DNA from: Candidatus Arcticimaribacter forsetii
Lineage (GTDB): Bacteria > Bacteroidota > Bacteroidia > Flavobacteriales > Flavobacteriaceae
Direction: 5' to 3'
Length of the DNA stretch: 64,000 nucleotides
Assembly: GCF_910589745.1 (NCBI RefSeq)
Contig: NZ_OU342399.1
Coordinates: 1,911,501 to 1,975,500 of the forward strand
The notes beneath the pieces were generated by a model that was not told the origin of the DNA, did not search any database, and was given only the letters and a program-made list of their open reading frames with translations. The position numbers and the translations under genes were made by a program. Below, one piece after another: positions 27,287-34,732 of this stretch (position 1 is its first letter; every line of letters begins with the position of its first letter).

Positions 27287-27496
27287 ATGTACAAAATAGA
27301 CGGAAAAAAAATTGAGGAGTTAACTATGTGTGGACTTAGTGATCAAAAACAAGTTCTGAAGACCCTTTCTGAAAGGGATTATATTAAGTGTATAAATTTA
27401 AATCTAGATGATGAAAACCCATACATTGAATACGAAACAGATGATGATGATAGAGTTTATGATGATATAAACGAAATAACAGATGAAATGGTTTAA
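27287..27496 (+). CDS. very small acidic protein
   Basis: 69 residues with a run of acidic residues near the end (YETDDDDRVYDDINE). No family recognised. A dedicated array promoter lies 26 bases upstream, which supports it being a real gene despite its size. Confidence 0.55.
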   Translation: MYKIDGKKIEELTMCGLSDQKQVLKTLSERDYIKCINLNLDDENPYIEYETDDDDRVYDDINEITDEMV

Positions 27497-27596
27497 ATCA
27501 AAAACTTTCAAATAACTATGTGTAAAGAAGACTTAAGTAATCATCTGTATTATAATTTTATAAATTAGGGTTATATAAAAATAAAATATTGAACTT

Positions 27597-27797
27597 ATGA
27601 AAATATATGGTAAAAAAACTGTTATTACCGATTGTGAGTGGGAACTTGAAGACCAACCAGACCTTAAAGAAAAATTAGAATCAATGAATGATTATGAACT
27701 CATTAACTTTTTAAATTCTAATGGTAAATATGAGGATACAGGTGAAGATGAACTTAATTTTGAAGTAGACTACATTGGAGACGATTGGAAAGATTAA
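27597..27797 (+). CDS. very small acidic protein
   Basis: 66 residues, acidic, no family recognised. A degenerate promoter (TGTATTATAATTTTA near 27546) lies upstream and TTGAACTTATG precedes the start. Its stop lies directly before the shared tail. Confidence 0.5.
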   Translation: MKIYGKKTVITDCEWELEDQPDLKEKLESMNDYELINFLNSNGKYEDTGEDELNFEVDYIGDDWKD

Positions 27798-27798
27798 T

Positions 27799-27853
27799 TT
27801 ATAACACACTTTAATTACTTCTCTTTTCAAAAATCAGTATAACCTACTGATTT
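27799..27853. repeat. shared cassette tail 3
   Basis: TTATAACAC at 27799-27807 and a perfect 9-bp hairpin AAATCAGTA/TACTGATTT (27831-27853) with loop TAACC. Confidence 0.75.
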
Positions 27854-27883
27854 ATATACAATTACATTATATTTTTAAAAATA

Positions 27884-27936
27884 GGGAGTGACTCGAACCA
27901 CCTAAAAAAATAACTCCTTGAAAATCAAGGAGTTAT
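27884..27936 (-). terminator. second core plus perfect terminator hairpin before R5
   Basis: GGGAGTGACTCGAACC at 27884-27899, then a perfect 12-bp stem ATAACTCCTTGA/TCAAGGAGTTAT with loop AAA (27910-27936) followed by a T run on the minus strand. Confidence 0.7.
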
Positions 27937-27952
27937 AAATTTCGAAGTGATT

Positions 27953-27975
27953 GCGGTCTGGACGGGACTCGAACC
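27953..27975 (-). repeat. tRNA-Asp 3'-end remnant R5
   Basis: Exact 23-base match to the tRNA-Asp 3' end. The core lies about 74 bases from the second core at 27891. Confidence 0.85.
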
Positions 27976-28017
27976 AATCCTTTAACTACCTAGAGACTAA
28001 TGTTTTAACCTCCTCCC

Positions 28018-28095
28018 TTATAACACGGTGTGTTATAAAATTGTTGGTTTTTATGTTACTCTGTGTTATACGATTTTACCTGTGTTATAATTTTG
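28018..28095 (+). promoter_or_regulatory. complete array promoter and operator set
   Basis: Inverted repeat arms 28018-28026 and 28030-28038, GTGTTATA at 28063-28070 and 28082-28089, TAATTTTG box at 28088-28095. Nearly identical to the copy at 26791-26868. Confidence 0.7.
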
Positions 28096-28122
28096 TAAAT
28101 TAGAGTTATAAAAAATTGAATT

Positions 28123-28461
28123 ATGAGTGATCTTTGTAAAAAAATATTTGAAGAACAAAAAGATAAATTTTTGGAAGGATGTTCCTCTGTTGAGGAACTT
28201 GGTGAACAATATGGATTAGGACCTGATTTTCAAGGATATGTTCTTATTTTAAACCCTGACCATCCCGAGTATGATCAAAGATTATCTATGTTAGAAACTG
28301 ATTTTGAAATGATATCTGGGGGATATTGTGATACAAAATGTGGTTTTCTTGAAGAGTTAGGGGAAGTAGGTAGAATAGGTATGTTTGACTCAGATATTTC
28401 AATTAATGAAATACAAAATGTTTTGGGAGAAGTTTTATTTGATTCCTACAAAGTAAAATAA
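28123..28461 (+). CDS. acidic hypothetical protein
   Basis: 112 residues with four cysteines, two of them close together (GGYCDTKCGF near residue 69). No recognised family, signal peptide or membrane segment. It is the first gene of a two-gene cassette; the KPP-family gene follows after 15 bases. Confidence 0.6.
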   Translation: MSDLCKKIFEEQKDKFLEGCSSVEELGEQYGLGPDFQGYVLILNPDHPEYDQRLSMLETDFEMISGGYCDTKCGFLEELGEVGRIGMFDSDISINEIQNVLGEVLFDSYKVK

Positions 28462-28476
28462 TCACAAAATTGAGTT

Positions 28477-28764
28477 ATGGATAAGACTTTTAATATTACA
28501 TGTATAAGAAACTGGTCTAAACCTCCAAAATACAATACACATTTTAAATGGGAGGATAAAGAAATAGTGTTAGACTATCATTATGACGATGATTATTTAA
28601 AAATTTTTGTTAATGGTGAAAATTGGATAGAAGGTGATAATGAAAATTTAGATTTATTAATTAATTCTCTTTCCAATGGAATGGTACATTTAGAGTACGA
28701 AAATTCTAAAGTAGGAGAAGAGTTAGTAATCTCAGAAGATTCTGGACCGGAATGGATTGAATGA
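28477..28764 (+). CDS. KPP-family small acidic protein (intact copy)
   Basis: 95 residues. It defines a family seen three times in this array: residues 11-31 hold NWSKPPKY and the FKWEDKEI strand, the middle holds VNGENWIEGDNENLD, and the C-terminus SLSNGMV then VGEEL. It alternates strand-like and acidic segments and is probably one small domain. No known function. One relative is complete on the opposite strand at 30948-31214 and one is dead at 25581-25715. Confidence 0.65.
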   Translation: MDKTFNITCIRNWSKPPKYNTHFKWEDKEIVLDYHYDDDYLKIFVNGENWIEGDNENLDLLINSLSNGMVHLEYENSKVGEELVISEDSGPEWIE

Positions 28765-28798
28765 ATTTCTCTTACTCTTAACAAATTACTCCACGGAT

Positions 28799-28853
28799 TT
28801 ATAACACACTTTAATTACTTCTCTTTTCAAAAATCAGTATAACCAACTGATTT
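28799..28853. repeat. shared cassette tail 4
   Basis: TTATAACAC at 28799-28807 and hairpin AAATCAGT/ACTGATTT (28831-28853). Confidence 0.7.
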
Positions 28854-28883
28854 ATATTTAATTACATGATATTATTAAAAATA

Positions 28884-28934
28884 GGGAGGGATTCGAACCA
28901 CCTAAAAAAACAACTCCCTGAAAATCAAGGAGTT
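28884..28934 (-). terminator. second core plus terminator hairpin before R6
   Basis: GGGAGGGATTCGAACC at 28884-28899 and a hairpin with arms AACTCC/GGAGTT (28912-28934) followed by a T run on the minus strand. Confidence 0.6.
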
Positions 28935-28952
28935 ATAAATTTCGAAGTGATT

Positions 28953-28975
28953 GCGGTCTGGACGGGAATCGAACC
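28953..28975 (-). repeat. tRNA-Asp 3'-end remnant R6
   Basis: 23 bases of the tRNA-Asp 3' end with one T-loop change, the same change as in R3. It is followed by about 125 bases nearly identical to those after R1, with the iteron word GTGAGTACT. Confidence 0.8.
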
Positions 28976-29120
28976 CATTCATAATTACCTGATAATCAAA
29001 CCCTTAAAAATACTCACTGTCCTCACTGAGGATTAAATTTGTTGATTTTTGTTCTCTGTGAGTACTCTGTAAACTTTGTGAGTACTATATTTACCAGAGG
29101 GGAGTACTAAAAATCAGTTT
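28976..29120. repeat. iteron-like block, GTGAGTACT class (second copy of the block at 24328)
   Basis: GTGAGTACT occurs at about 29057 and 29078, and a partial GAGTACT at about 29102, after an inverted CTCACTGAGGA segment. The block after R1 (24328-24450) is nearly the same but lacks one word. The genes behind it here point the other way, so it is not simply their promoter. Confidence 0.55.
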
Positions 29121-29198
29121 AAATATAAATGAAATAAGTTTTAAATGAAAATATCATATTGAACCCACAACTTTTAGAGTCCAATAAAACCACAAATT

Positions 29199-29834
29199 TT
29201 ATTTATTTGATAATACAAAATTGTAATATCTTAACCTATATTCTTTATTTGATTCGTGGTCAACTTTAGGTAATTCCAATAATACTTCTTTTGGAAATTT
29301 TCTTAAACCACTTGGGGATGGGGATATTAGAGTAAATAACTTTGATGAATTGTAAAGACTAGGACTTATAATTTTTTCAAAATGTTTTCTTACCCACTTA
29401 CTAGTAAAGTAAATGAAATTGATTTCGTTATTTTGTAATACTTTTTGAATTAAATCTTTATTCCATTTTTTGGGAACAAGATCTTGATCTGAAGGAGAAT
29501 CCTTCTTTCTCGTTGTTGTCAATACAATATCTGTAATACCCCATTTATTTTGTTCCAACCAATATTTTAAACCCTCAAGATCATCAATCTCTATTTTTAA
29601 CTTTAGTGAACTAATAAAAAGTTCCCAAAAATCATTTTGTTTACTACCGTAAAAAAAATCAAACTTTTTAGTTTTTTCTTTTTGGTTAATTTTTTCAATA
29701 CCATCTAGATATCTCATTTTATGTCCAACTGGAAGTACCATTTTATTTGGAGGGAAAGAACCTACTATTAGTCTATTAATTTTACTGTCCTGGGGAAATA
29801 ATTCCCAAGGGTGTTCTTCAGTTGTTGTTTCCAT
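29199..29834 (-). CDS. MUG/UDG-superfamily DNA glycosylase-like protein
   Basis: 211 residues. The N-terminal IVGSFPPNK resembles motif 1 of the uracil-DNA glycosylase superfamily. The middle FFYGSKQNDFWELF matches the aromatic-Asn-x-Phe-Trp pattern seen in small family members, and LISPSPSGLRK resembles motif 2 (NPSGLxR) of mismatch-type (MUG/TDG) enzymes. It would remove a damaged or modified base from DNA. As cargo in an accessory array it may act against modified phage DNA or in repair; both are inference. Two further minus-strand genes precede it. Confidence 0.6.
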   Translation of the reverse strand: METTTEEHPWELFPQDSKINRLIVGSFPPNKMVLPVGHKMRYLDGIEKINQKEKTKKFDFFYGSKQNDFWELFISSLKLKIEIDDLEGLKYWLEQNKWGITDIVLTTTRKKDSPSDQDLVPKKWNKDLIQKVLQNNEINFIYFTSKWVRKHFEKIISPSLYNSSKLFTLISPSPSGLRKFPKEVLLELPKVDHESNKEYRLRYYNFVLSNK

Positions 29835-29867
29835 ATAAGTAATCCAATATGTTTTTTAAATTTTTAA

Positions 29868-30302
29868 TTATAATATTTTGACACAAATATTTTCATCAAT
29901 TATTTCCCCGTCCTGTTCTAAATATTTTCTGAAATATATCATTCCATTATAATTTTGGTTTATGTTTTCGAAAACTCCCCCTGATGACTCTATAATTTTA
30001 AATTTTTGAGAGAATGTATCTTTTTTTTCATTTAAAAGATAAAAACCATTATAAATATGATTTGATGAAATATTTAAACCGAAATTAGAAATATATTTAG
30101 ATAATTCTTTTAAGTGATTAGAATTTGGAGTGAGGAACTCACCGACGAATGAAAATGAAAATTCATTATCTAAACCATGAATATTTTGATTTTCTATTTT
30201 GAAATTTAATTCTACTGTTTTAGATGTCTCACTATCACCACAATAAATGATTTTAGTTTTAGAATCTTCTGGAATTGAACCAATTGAGATTATTTTTTTC
30301 AT
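29868..30302 (-). CDS. hypothetical protein
   Basis: 144 residues, not recognised. A segment FSFVGEFLTPNSNHLKEL resembles FVFSGEWSSPEDIDEDVV in the gene just upstream, so the two may share a fold. It starts one base after that gene stops and is followed by the glycosylase-like gene after 33 bases: probably one operon. Confidence 0.55.
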   Translation of the reverse strand: MKKIISIGSIPEDSKTKIIYCGDSETSKTVELNFKIENQNIHGLDNEFSFSFVGEFLTPNSNHLKELSKYISNFGLNISSNHIYNGFYLLNEKKDTFSQKFKIIESSGGVFENINQNYNGMIYFRKYLEQDGEIIDENICVKIL

Positions 30303-30605
30303 TTAGTCATAAACAAAGACATCATCTTCATCGTAATAATAACTTTTATTTGACTTATTATCTTGATGTATTGAACAATATAATTCATGACTATTACAAA
30401 TTTCTTTTACAACGTCTTCATCAATATCCTCTGGACTTGACCATTCTCCACTAAAAACAAATTCAAACTGTTCTTCCTCCTTAATTATTTTTGTTTCACA
30501 TTCTGAGTCTGGGTAATACATTTGAAATGAATCTACAACATCAACTTTTGTATTTTCAATATATTCTTCAACATCTGAATACCCATAAAACTTTACTGTT
30601 ATCAT
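30303..30605 (-). CDS. acidic hypothetical protein
   Basis: 100 residues, very acidic (ending in a DEDD run), not recognised. First gene of a three-gene minus-strand group ending with the glycosylase-like gene. The next gene begins immediately after its stop codon. The upstream region does not carry the GTGTTATA promoter, so this cassette is regulated differently. Confidence 0.55.
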   Translation of the reverse strand: MITVKFYGYSDVEEYIENTKVDVVDSFQMYYPDSECETKIIKEEEQFEFVFSGEWSSPEDIDEDVVKEICNSHELYCSIHQDNKSNKSYYYDEDDVFVYD

Positions 30606-30731
30606 AATTTTGTATTTAATTTCCTAAGTTAATAAAATAAAAATACTTCATTTCATTTGTCTGAAAAAATCCTCACTGTTTATTTTATATGTAGATTTTT
30701 TGGTTACACCTTTCCCTTAAACATAGATTTT

Positions 30732-30803
30732 GGAAGGATTCGAACCAGTCAAAAAATAGGATGATTTACAAAAACATAAACCCTTGATTATCAAGGGTTT
30801 ATG
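30732..30803 (-). terminator. second core plus perfect variant terminator before R7
   Basis: GGAAGGATTCGAACC at 30732-30746, then a perfect 13-bp stem (arms 30775-30787 and 30791-30803, loop TTA). The stem bases differ from those before R3, R5 and R6, but pairing is fully kept. Confidence 0.65.
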
Positions 30804-30807
30804 ATGT

Positions 30808-30830
30808 GCGGTCTGGACGGGACTCGAACC
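30808..30830 (-). repeat. tRNA-Asp 3'-end remnant R7
   Basis: Exact 23-base match to the tRNA-Asp 3' end, followed by the GTGTTATA-class leader. Confidence 0.85.
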
Positions 30831-30872
30831 AATACTTTAACTACTTTTAGACCAGTGTTTTAGCATCCTACC

Positions 30873-30944
30873 TTATAACACGGTGTGTTATAATAGTGTT
30901 GGTTTTTATGTTACTCTGTGTTATACGATTTTACCTGTGTTATA
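30873..30944 (+). promoter_or_regulatory. array promoter/operator facing an inverted gene
   Basis: Inverted repeat arms 30873-30881 and 30885-30893, GTGTTATA at 30918-30925 and 30937-30944. The -7 box is degenerate (TAATTTTA). The promoter runs straight into the stop-codon end of a minus-strand gene, so any transcript would be antisense to it. Confidence 0.6.
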
Positions 30945-30947
30945 ATT

Positions 30948-31214
30948 TTATAAATGATCAGGATTAACTGTAAGTTCTTCTCCAATTTCACAATCTTCCC
31001 AACTTAGTCCAACCATACTATTTGATAAACCATCTACAAGTTTATCTAAAGTTTCGTTATTTCCCTCGATATGTTGTTTATCATTGACTTTAACATAACA
31101 CTCGTCTTTATCATAATTATAGTCCAATAAAATCTTATATTCTTCATATTGAAAAGTCGTTGAGTAATTCGGTGGTTTTTTCCAATTTTCTAAACACTTT
31201 ATCTTTAATTCCAT
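30948..31214 (-). CDS. KPP-family small protein (inverted copy)
   Basis: 88 residues clearly related to the protein at 28477: NWKKPPNY, a shared EIxLDYxYD-type strand, IEGNNETLDKLVDGLSNSMV and IGEELTV are conserved in order. It lies on the opposite strand to its relative, with its last codons touching the array promoter. Function unknown. Divergence from the 28477 copy is much larger than that of the dead copy. Confidence 0.65.
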   Translation of the reverse strand: MELKIKCLENWKKPPNYSTTFQYEEYKILLDYNYDKDECYVKVNDKQHIEGNNETLDKLVDGLSNSMVGLSWEDCEIGEELTVNPDHL

Positions 31215-31392
31215 ATTATTTATTTTGTTTAAATAAATATAAACATTATTTGTGTATTATAAAACTGTTACTCTGTGGAGTGGTTTTTATATCGGAGTTG
31301 GTTGTTTTTGATCAGGAAATATAATAGATTGATCTTAAAGTTTGATTTTTATTTTAGGGAAAATTTAGTTAGTTTTAAGTAAAAATTTACAG

Positions 31393-32139
31393 ATGTCTAA
31401 ATCAACTATTAAACTAGACGATAATTTTGTTTTTAAATTTCCCAAAAAAAAACAGGATCCAAGGACTACAGATGAATCTTATTATCCCAAATTCCTTTTC
31501 GAACACCTACTTTCTAATGAGGATCGTATTGTAATTGCTCATAAAGGTATCACAAGTAAATTTATTGATTGGAAATATAAATTTAATCCTATAACAGACC
31601 CTTTTTACATACTCGAGATTTCCTTAAGTTTTTGTTCTAAAGACGAAAATGAATTAGGGGGTTATCGATGGGAGTTTAGTGTGTCAGAAGAAAATAAGTT
31701 GGTTTTTAGTGATATAAAAAAACTGGAAGAGGATGACAACTTGATTTATTTTAGTGTTAAAATACAAGGAGAAATTACCTGGGATTTTACACCAAACCAG
31801 TGGGATAAAATAAAACAAAATATGAAAAGATTTTCTAAATATACTTGGGACGAGGTTGCCCTTGACATCAATATGCAGTTGAGATCAAATTTTCTCCATC
31901 CACGGTATTTCCCAGAATACACGCAATCAACGATCAAATCACCCAACAGGGAAATTCCAGAAAGTGAACAGACTTCTGACAATCTCCCTTTTGTTCTTGA
32001 TAAAATTCCAAATTCTTTCGCAACGATTTATCATCGTGAACCCAAGAGGAATTCGGAATTATCCGAAAAACACTGGATGAAATTATCAGATAAAAACATC
32101 ACTTTTGAGGGTAAATATTTGTCCCCATACAATATTTAA
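31393..32139 (+). CDS. hypothetical protein
   Basis: 248 residues, not recognised, mixed charge, with several tryptophans (ITWDFTPNQWDKIKQNM near residue 130). No signal peptide or membrane segment. It begins the largest unit of the array (R7 to R8). No GTGTTATA promoter is directly upstream; a GTGTATTATAA relic lies near 31251. Confidence 0.5.
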   Translation: MSKSTIKLDDNFVFKFPKKKQDPRTTDESYYPKFLFEHLLSNEDRIVIAHKGITSKFIDWKYKFNPITDPFYILEISLSFCSKDENELGGYRWEFSVSEENKLVFSDIKKLEEDDNLIYFSVKIQGEITWDFTPNQWDKIKQNMKRFSKYTWDEVALDINMQLRSNFLHPRYFPEYTQSTIKSPNREIPESEQTSDNLPFVLDKIPNSFATIYHREPKRNSELSEKHWMKLSDKNITFEGKYLSPYNI

Positions 32140-32412
32140 GTAGTGATTTGGAGTTAAGAAATACCCCTTCAAATCTCGAGGTTTAACCATAGACTTCTCA
32201 AATGAACTCATTTTTGAGAGGATATTTAGTAATAATTCAGGTCCTTTGTTTACCGGAAATTGATTTTTTACAAAAAAAATATTTATATTAGATTTAGAAA
32301 AACTAACTAACTGGAGTGCTAGTGACTCCGTAAATATATTTAGTGTAAAAATAGGAGTGGCATACGGTAGTGACGTAGAACTAGTTAAGAAACCACTTAC
32401 AAATTCAAAATT

Positions 32413-33039
32413 ATGGATTACAAAAAATTATTTGGGAATGCAACTAAATTTATTAATGATTACACGATTTATTACGATGCTCGTAGGCCACAGCCTGGAT
32501 TTACAGGGCAATTTTTATTCCCAGGTAATGATGAAACATTAAATGCAAAACATGTAATGTTACATGAACCTAAAACAAAAAATTTAGATTGGATTTTTGA
32601 AATCTTTCCTAATGTTGAGTATTTAACAATTTTTTCTTCAAGAAAAAATTATAAATCTAAACTTGAAAACATTGATGGAATAAATAATTTATCGAAATTA
32701 AAACACCTTCAAATTACAGATGTATATGTCGAAAATATAGTTGTAAATATGGAATTGATCAAGTTTTTTGAATTAACATCAAATGAGTTTGAAAGATTGA
32801 TAAATGTAACTCTTACAAATGCATCGAGTGAAATTGATTATTATAGGATTGCCGGTTTATCTAAAGAACTAAACGATAATTTCACTTTAAAGGATTCAGC
32901 CAATATTAAAATAAATAATTTGTCATACCTCGCCAATATCAAAGAAGGTCAAATTTATTTAAGTGGTATTCTAGATGAAAATTTTACTCATATAGGATAC
33001 GTGGATAAGTTAGTTGATCTACAAAAAGAATTAAAATAG
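32413..33039 (+). CDS. hypothetical leucine-rich-repeat-like protein
   Basis: 208 residues. The middle has LRR-like spacing (FPNVEYLTIFSS, then INNLSKLKHLQITDVYV), suggesting a short solenoid. No family identified. The start is preceded by TTCAAAATTATG. It ends just before a zone of gene debris. Confidence 0.5.
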   Translation: MDYKKLFGNATKFINDYTIYYDARRPQPGFTGQFLFPGNDETLNAKHVMLHEPKTKNLDWIFEIFPNVEYLTIFSSRKNYKSKLENIDGINNLSKLKHLQITDVYVENIVVNMELIKFFELTSNEFERLINVTLTNASSEIDYYRIAGLSKELNDNFTLKDSANIKINNLSYLANIKEGQIYLSGILDENFTHIGYVDKLVDLQKELK

Positions 33040-33043
33040 ATTA

Positions 33044-33240
33044 ATGTACTTAAAAATTAATTTTGAATCAGATTCTTTTGAATATAGAAAATCAGGACAT
33101 AATAAGGATACATAAGTAAAATATTTCGGAAGTATTGTAATCATAGAGAATACTATACACCTGAACTTCTTGAAAAAGAAATACTAACTAAGTTTTTAAA
33201 AAGTTCAGGAAATCTTCCTCCAGCTAATAATGAGTTATAA
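33044..33240 (+). pseudogene. debris of a small gene, two frames
   Basis: A start at 33044 gives MYLKINFESDSFEYRKSGHN and stops after 23 codons. A second frame then runs as coding-like sequence (KYCNHREYYTPELLEKEILT) to TAA at 33238-33240 with no start of its own. A small deletion or frameshift between the two explains both. Confidence 0.45.
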
Positions 33241-33244
33241 TTTA

Positions 33245-33551
33245 TTAGTTATACCCCCTCAAATCATAACCCACAAAACATCTATTAAACTTATCACAAA
33301 CCCTTCCAACAGTTCCACTACCCATAAAAGGGTCTAAAACTAATTCAAACTCTTTGGAAGTTTGAAGAATTGGTAAAGTGATTATTTCTTCAGGGAATGG
33401 AGCAGGGTGTTCTCCTTTGAAATTTAACTTATGTTAGATTTAACAGAAGTTAAATCCGTTCTTTTCCCTTGTCCTTTTCTGTAAAGATTGTCAAGTGTTA
33501 GATATTCATTAATATTTGAAGGGTAATATCTTTTTATGTTTTGAAAAAATT
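33245..33551 (-). pseudogene. C-terminal remnant of an N4/N6 DNA methyltransferase, frameshifted
   Basis: Read on the minus strand, one frame gives INEYLTLDNLYRKGQGKRTD and stops. Another continues as NFKGEHPAPFPEEII, then LVLDPFMGSGTVGRVCDKF to a stop. DPFMGSGT is the AdoMet-binding motif (FxGxG) and HPAPFPEEI its usual upstream partner in beta-class methyltransferases. The N-terminal half including the catalytic motif is missing, so it is dead. It shows that restriction-modification genes have passed through this array. Confidence 0.8.
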
Positions 33552-33577
33552 AGTATACAAGTATTTAAAAATTAATT

Positions 33578-34120
33578 TTGAAAGATTATAAAGTGGAATT
33601 GTATGGATGGGAATGTCACATAAAGGCAAAGAGCATAAGTGGAGATGATTTTGACATGGCTGTTAAGTTTGATGACCCGTATGAAGTTGAAGAAATGTTG
33701 ATTGAAGATGGAGAATGTGACTTTGAATGTTCTGACCTTTTCGATAATGATAACGTTTTTCTTAAAATCAATAATATTGACCAAGAACATACTGTAGAAT
33801 GTAATGATGATATATGGGACAACGCACCTTGTTTAGACCCAGAAAATTCTAATGATTATGAAAATACTTTGTTAATTATCAATGAATATAAAGGATCTTG
33901 TTTAACTTATAACGTTAGTAGTGAAGATCCTCCAAATCCAGAAGATTTTTCTTATGTAGCTAAATGCGTAGAGACTTCCATAGGTGATTTCGAACTAATA
34001 TCGGGACTTACTTACAAAGGAGAGCGTCTTGATCATCTTGATTTTGAATCCGGTAAAAGCAAATCGTTTTATGTTAAGTTATGTTCATCGTCCGGAGGGG
34101 ATCCTATAACTATAGAATAA
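33578..34120 (+). CDS. acidic hypothetical protein with TTG start
   Basis: 180 residues, strongly acidic (GDDFDMAVKFDD, then MLIEDGECDFECSDLFD), six or more cysteines, not recognised. No ATG fits; TTG at 33578 stands where the usual ATG would be, in the context ATTAATTTTG. The preceding 18 bases repeat those inside the debris at 33050-33067. Either TTG is used or a start codon has been lost. Confidence 0.5.
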   Translation: MKDYKVELYGWECHIKAKSISGDDFDMAVKFDDPYEVEEMLIEDGECDFECSDLFDNDNVFLKINNIDQEHTVECNDDIWDNAPCLDPENSNDYENTLLIINEYKGSCLTYNVSSEDPPNPEDFSYVAKCVETSIGDFELISGLTYKGERLDHLDFESGKSKSFYVKLCSSSGGDPITIE

Positions 34121-34310
34121 TTTATGATCTAACTTAATCTTTAGTTTATAGTGATATGAGGGTTATGAAATATTTGTAATTGGTCCTGGGTGATTTATAA
34201 CATACTCTTTCGAGTACTATAAAAAAGAACAATAATGACTATTAATCCTAATTAATAGATGATCTGAGGATTATAAAATTATTTAATTTTAAACTTAAAT
34301 AATTGGTTTT

Positions 34311-34469
34311 ATGAAAAAAAAATGGTCTGTTAAAGTTAATTTTAAAGATGGTAGTTTTTTAAAATCTATAAGTAAACTCAACTATAGAGAAGAAGGTATT
34401 TTAGAAGTGATTTATAAAATTGAAAAAAAGTTTCCTAAAAAAAACATTATTTCAGTTCAAAGCATTTAA
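34311..34469 (+). CDS. very small basic protein
   Basis: 52 residues starting MKKKWSVKVNFKDGSF and ending FPKKNIISVQSI; basic, unlike its acidic neighbours. An ATG with A-rich surroundings and a clean stop support it, but its size leaves doubt. It is the last frame before remnant R8. Confidence 0.4.
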   Translation: MKKKWSVKVNFKDGSFLKSISKLNYREEGILEVIYKIEKKFPKKNIISVQSI

Positions 34470-34497
34470 CTTATATCGAATATGGGATTATTTTTGA

Positions 34498-34518
34498 GGT
34501 CTGGACGGGACTCGAACC
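34498..34518 (-). repeat. tRNA-Asp 3'-end remnant R8
   Basis: 21 bases exactly matching the tRNA-Asp end; the last two bases (GC) seen in the others are missing and no terminator hairpin lies beside it. It is followed by the GTGTACTAA iteron class. Confidence 0.8.
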
Positions 34519-34558
34519 CTACTGTAACCCTACTGATAACCAACCTTTTAAAAAACAC

Positions 34559-34662
34559 CTTAGTACACCATGTGTACTAAATTTGTTGATTTTTGTACAC
34601 TTTGATTAAACTTAAACCCTTATGTGTAAACTATTTTACAGAGTTGTGTACTAATAATCGGT
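34559..34662. repeat. iteron-like block, GTGTACTAA class
   Basis: An inverted repeat AGTACAC/GTGTACT near 34562-34578, a GTACAC half-site near 34596 and a further GTGTACTAA near 34646. Same layout as the other leader blocks but with a different word. Confidence 0.55.
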
Positions 34663-34692
34663 TCAAATGATATAAATATTATGATTTTATGT

Positions 34693-34706
34693 GTGTTATA
34701 ATTTTG
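34693..34706 (+). promoter_or_regulatory. array promoter, one GTGTTATA word
   Basis: GTGTTATA (34693-34700) overlapping a TAATTTTG box (34699-34706). About 55 bases from here to the start codon are repeated almost exactly before the gene at 35742. Confidence 0.6.
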
Positions 34707-34732
34707 TAAATTACTGTTTTAAATATTGAATT

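Noticed and set aside
32357-32542. 61-residue frame overlapping the start of the LRR-like gene
   Set aside because: It overlaps the better gene in another frame and has no conserved start context.
33572-33822. Minus-strand frames opposite the acidic gene at 33578
   Set aside because: Serine-rich antisense shadows without start context.
24305-34518. tRNA genes at the eight tRNA-like sites
   Set aside because: Only the T-arm and acceptor 3' side match; there is no 5' acceptor strand or anticodon arm that pairs. They are remnants, not functional tRNAs.
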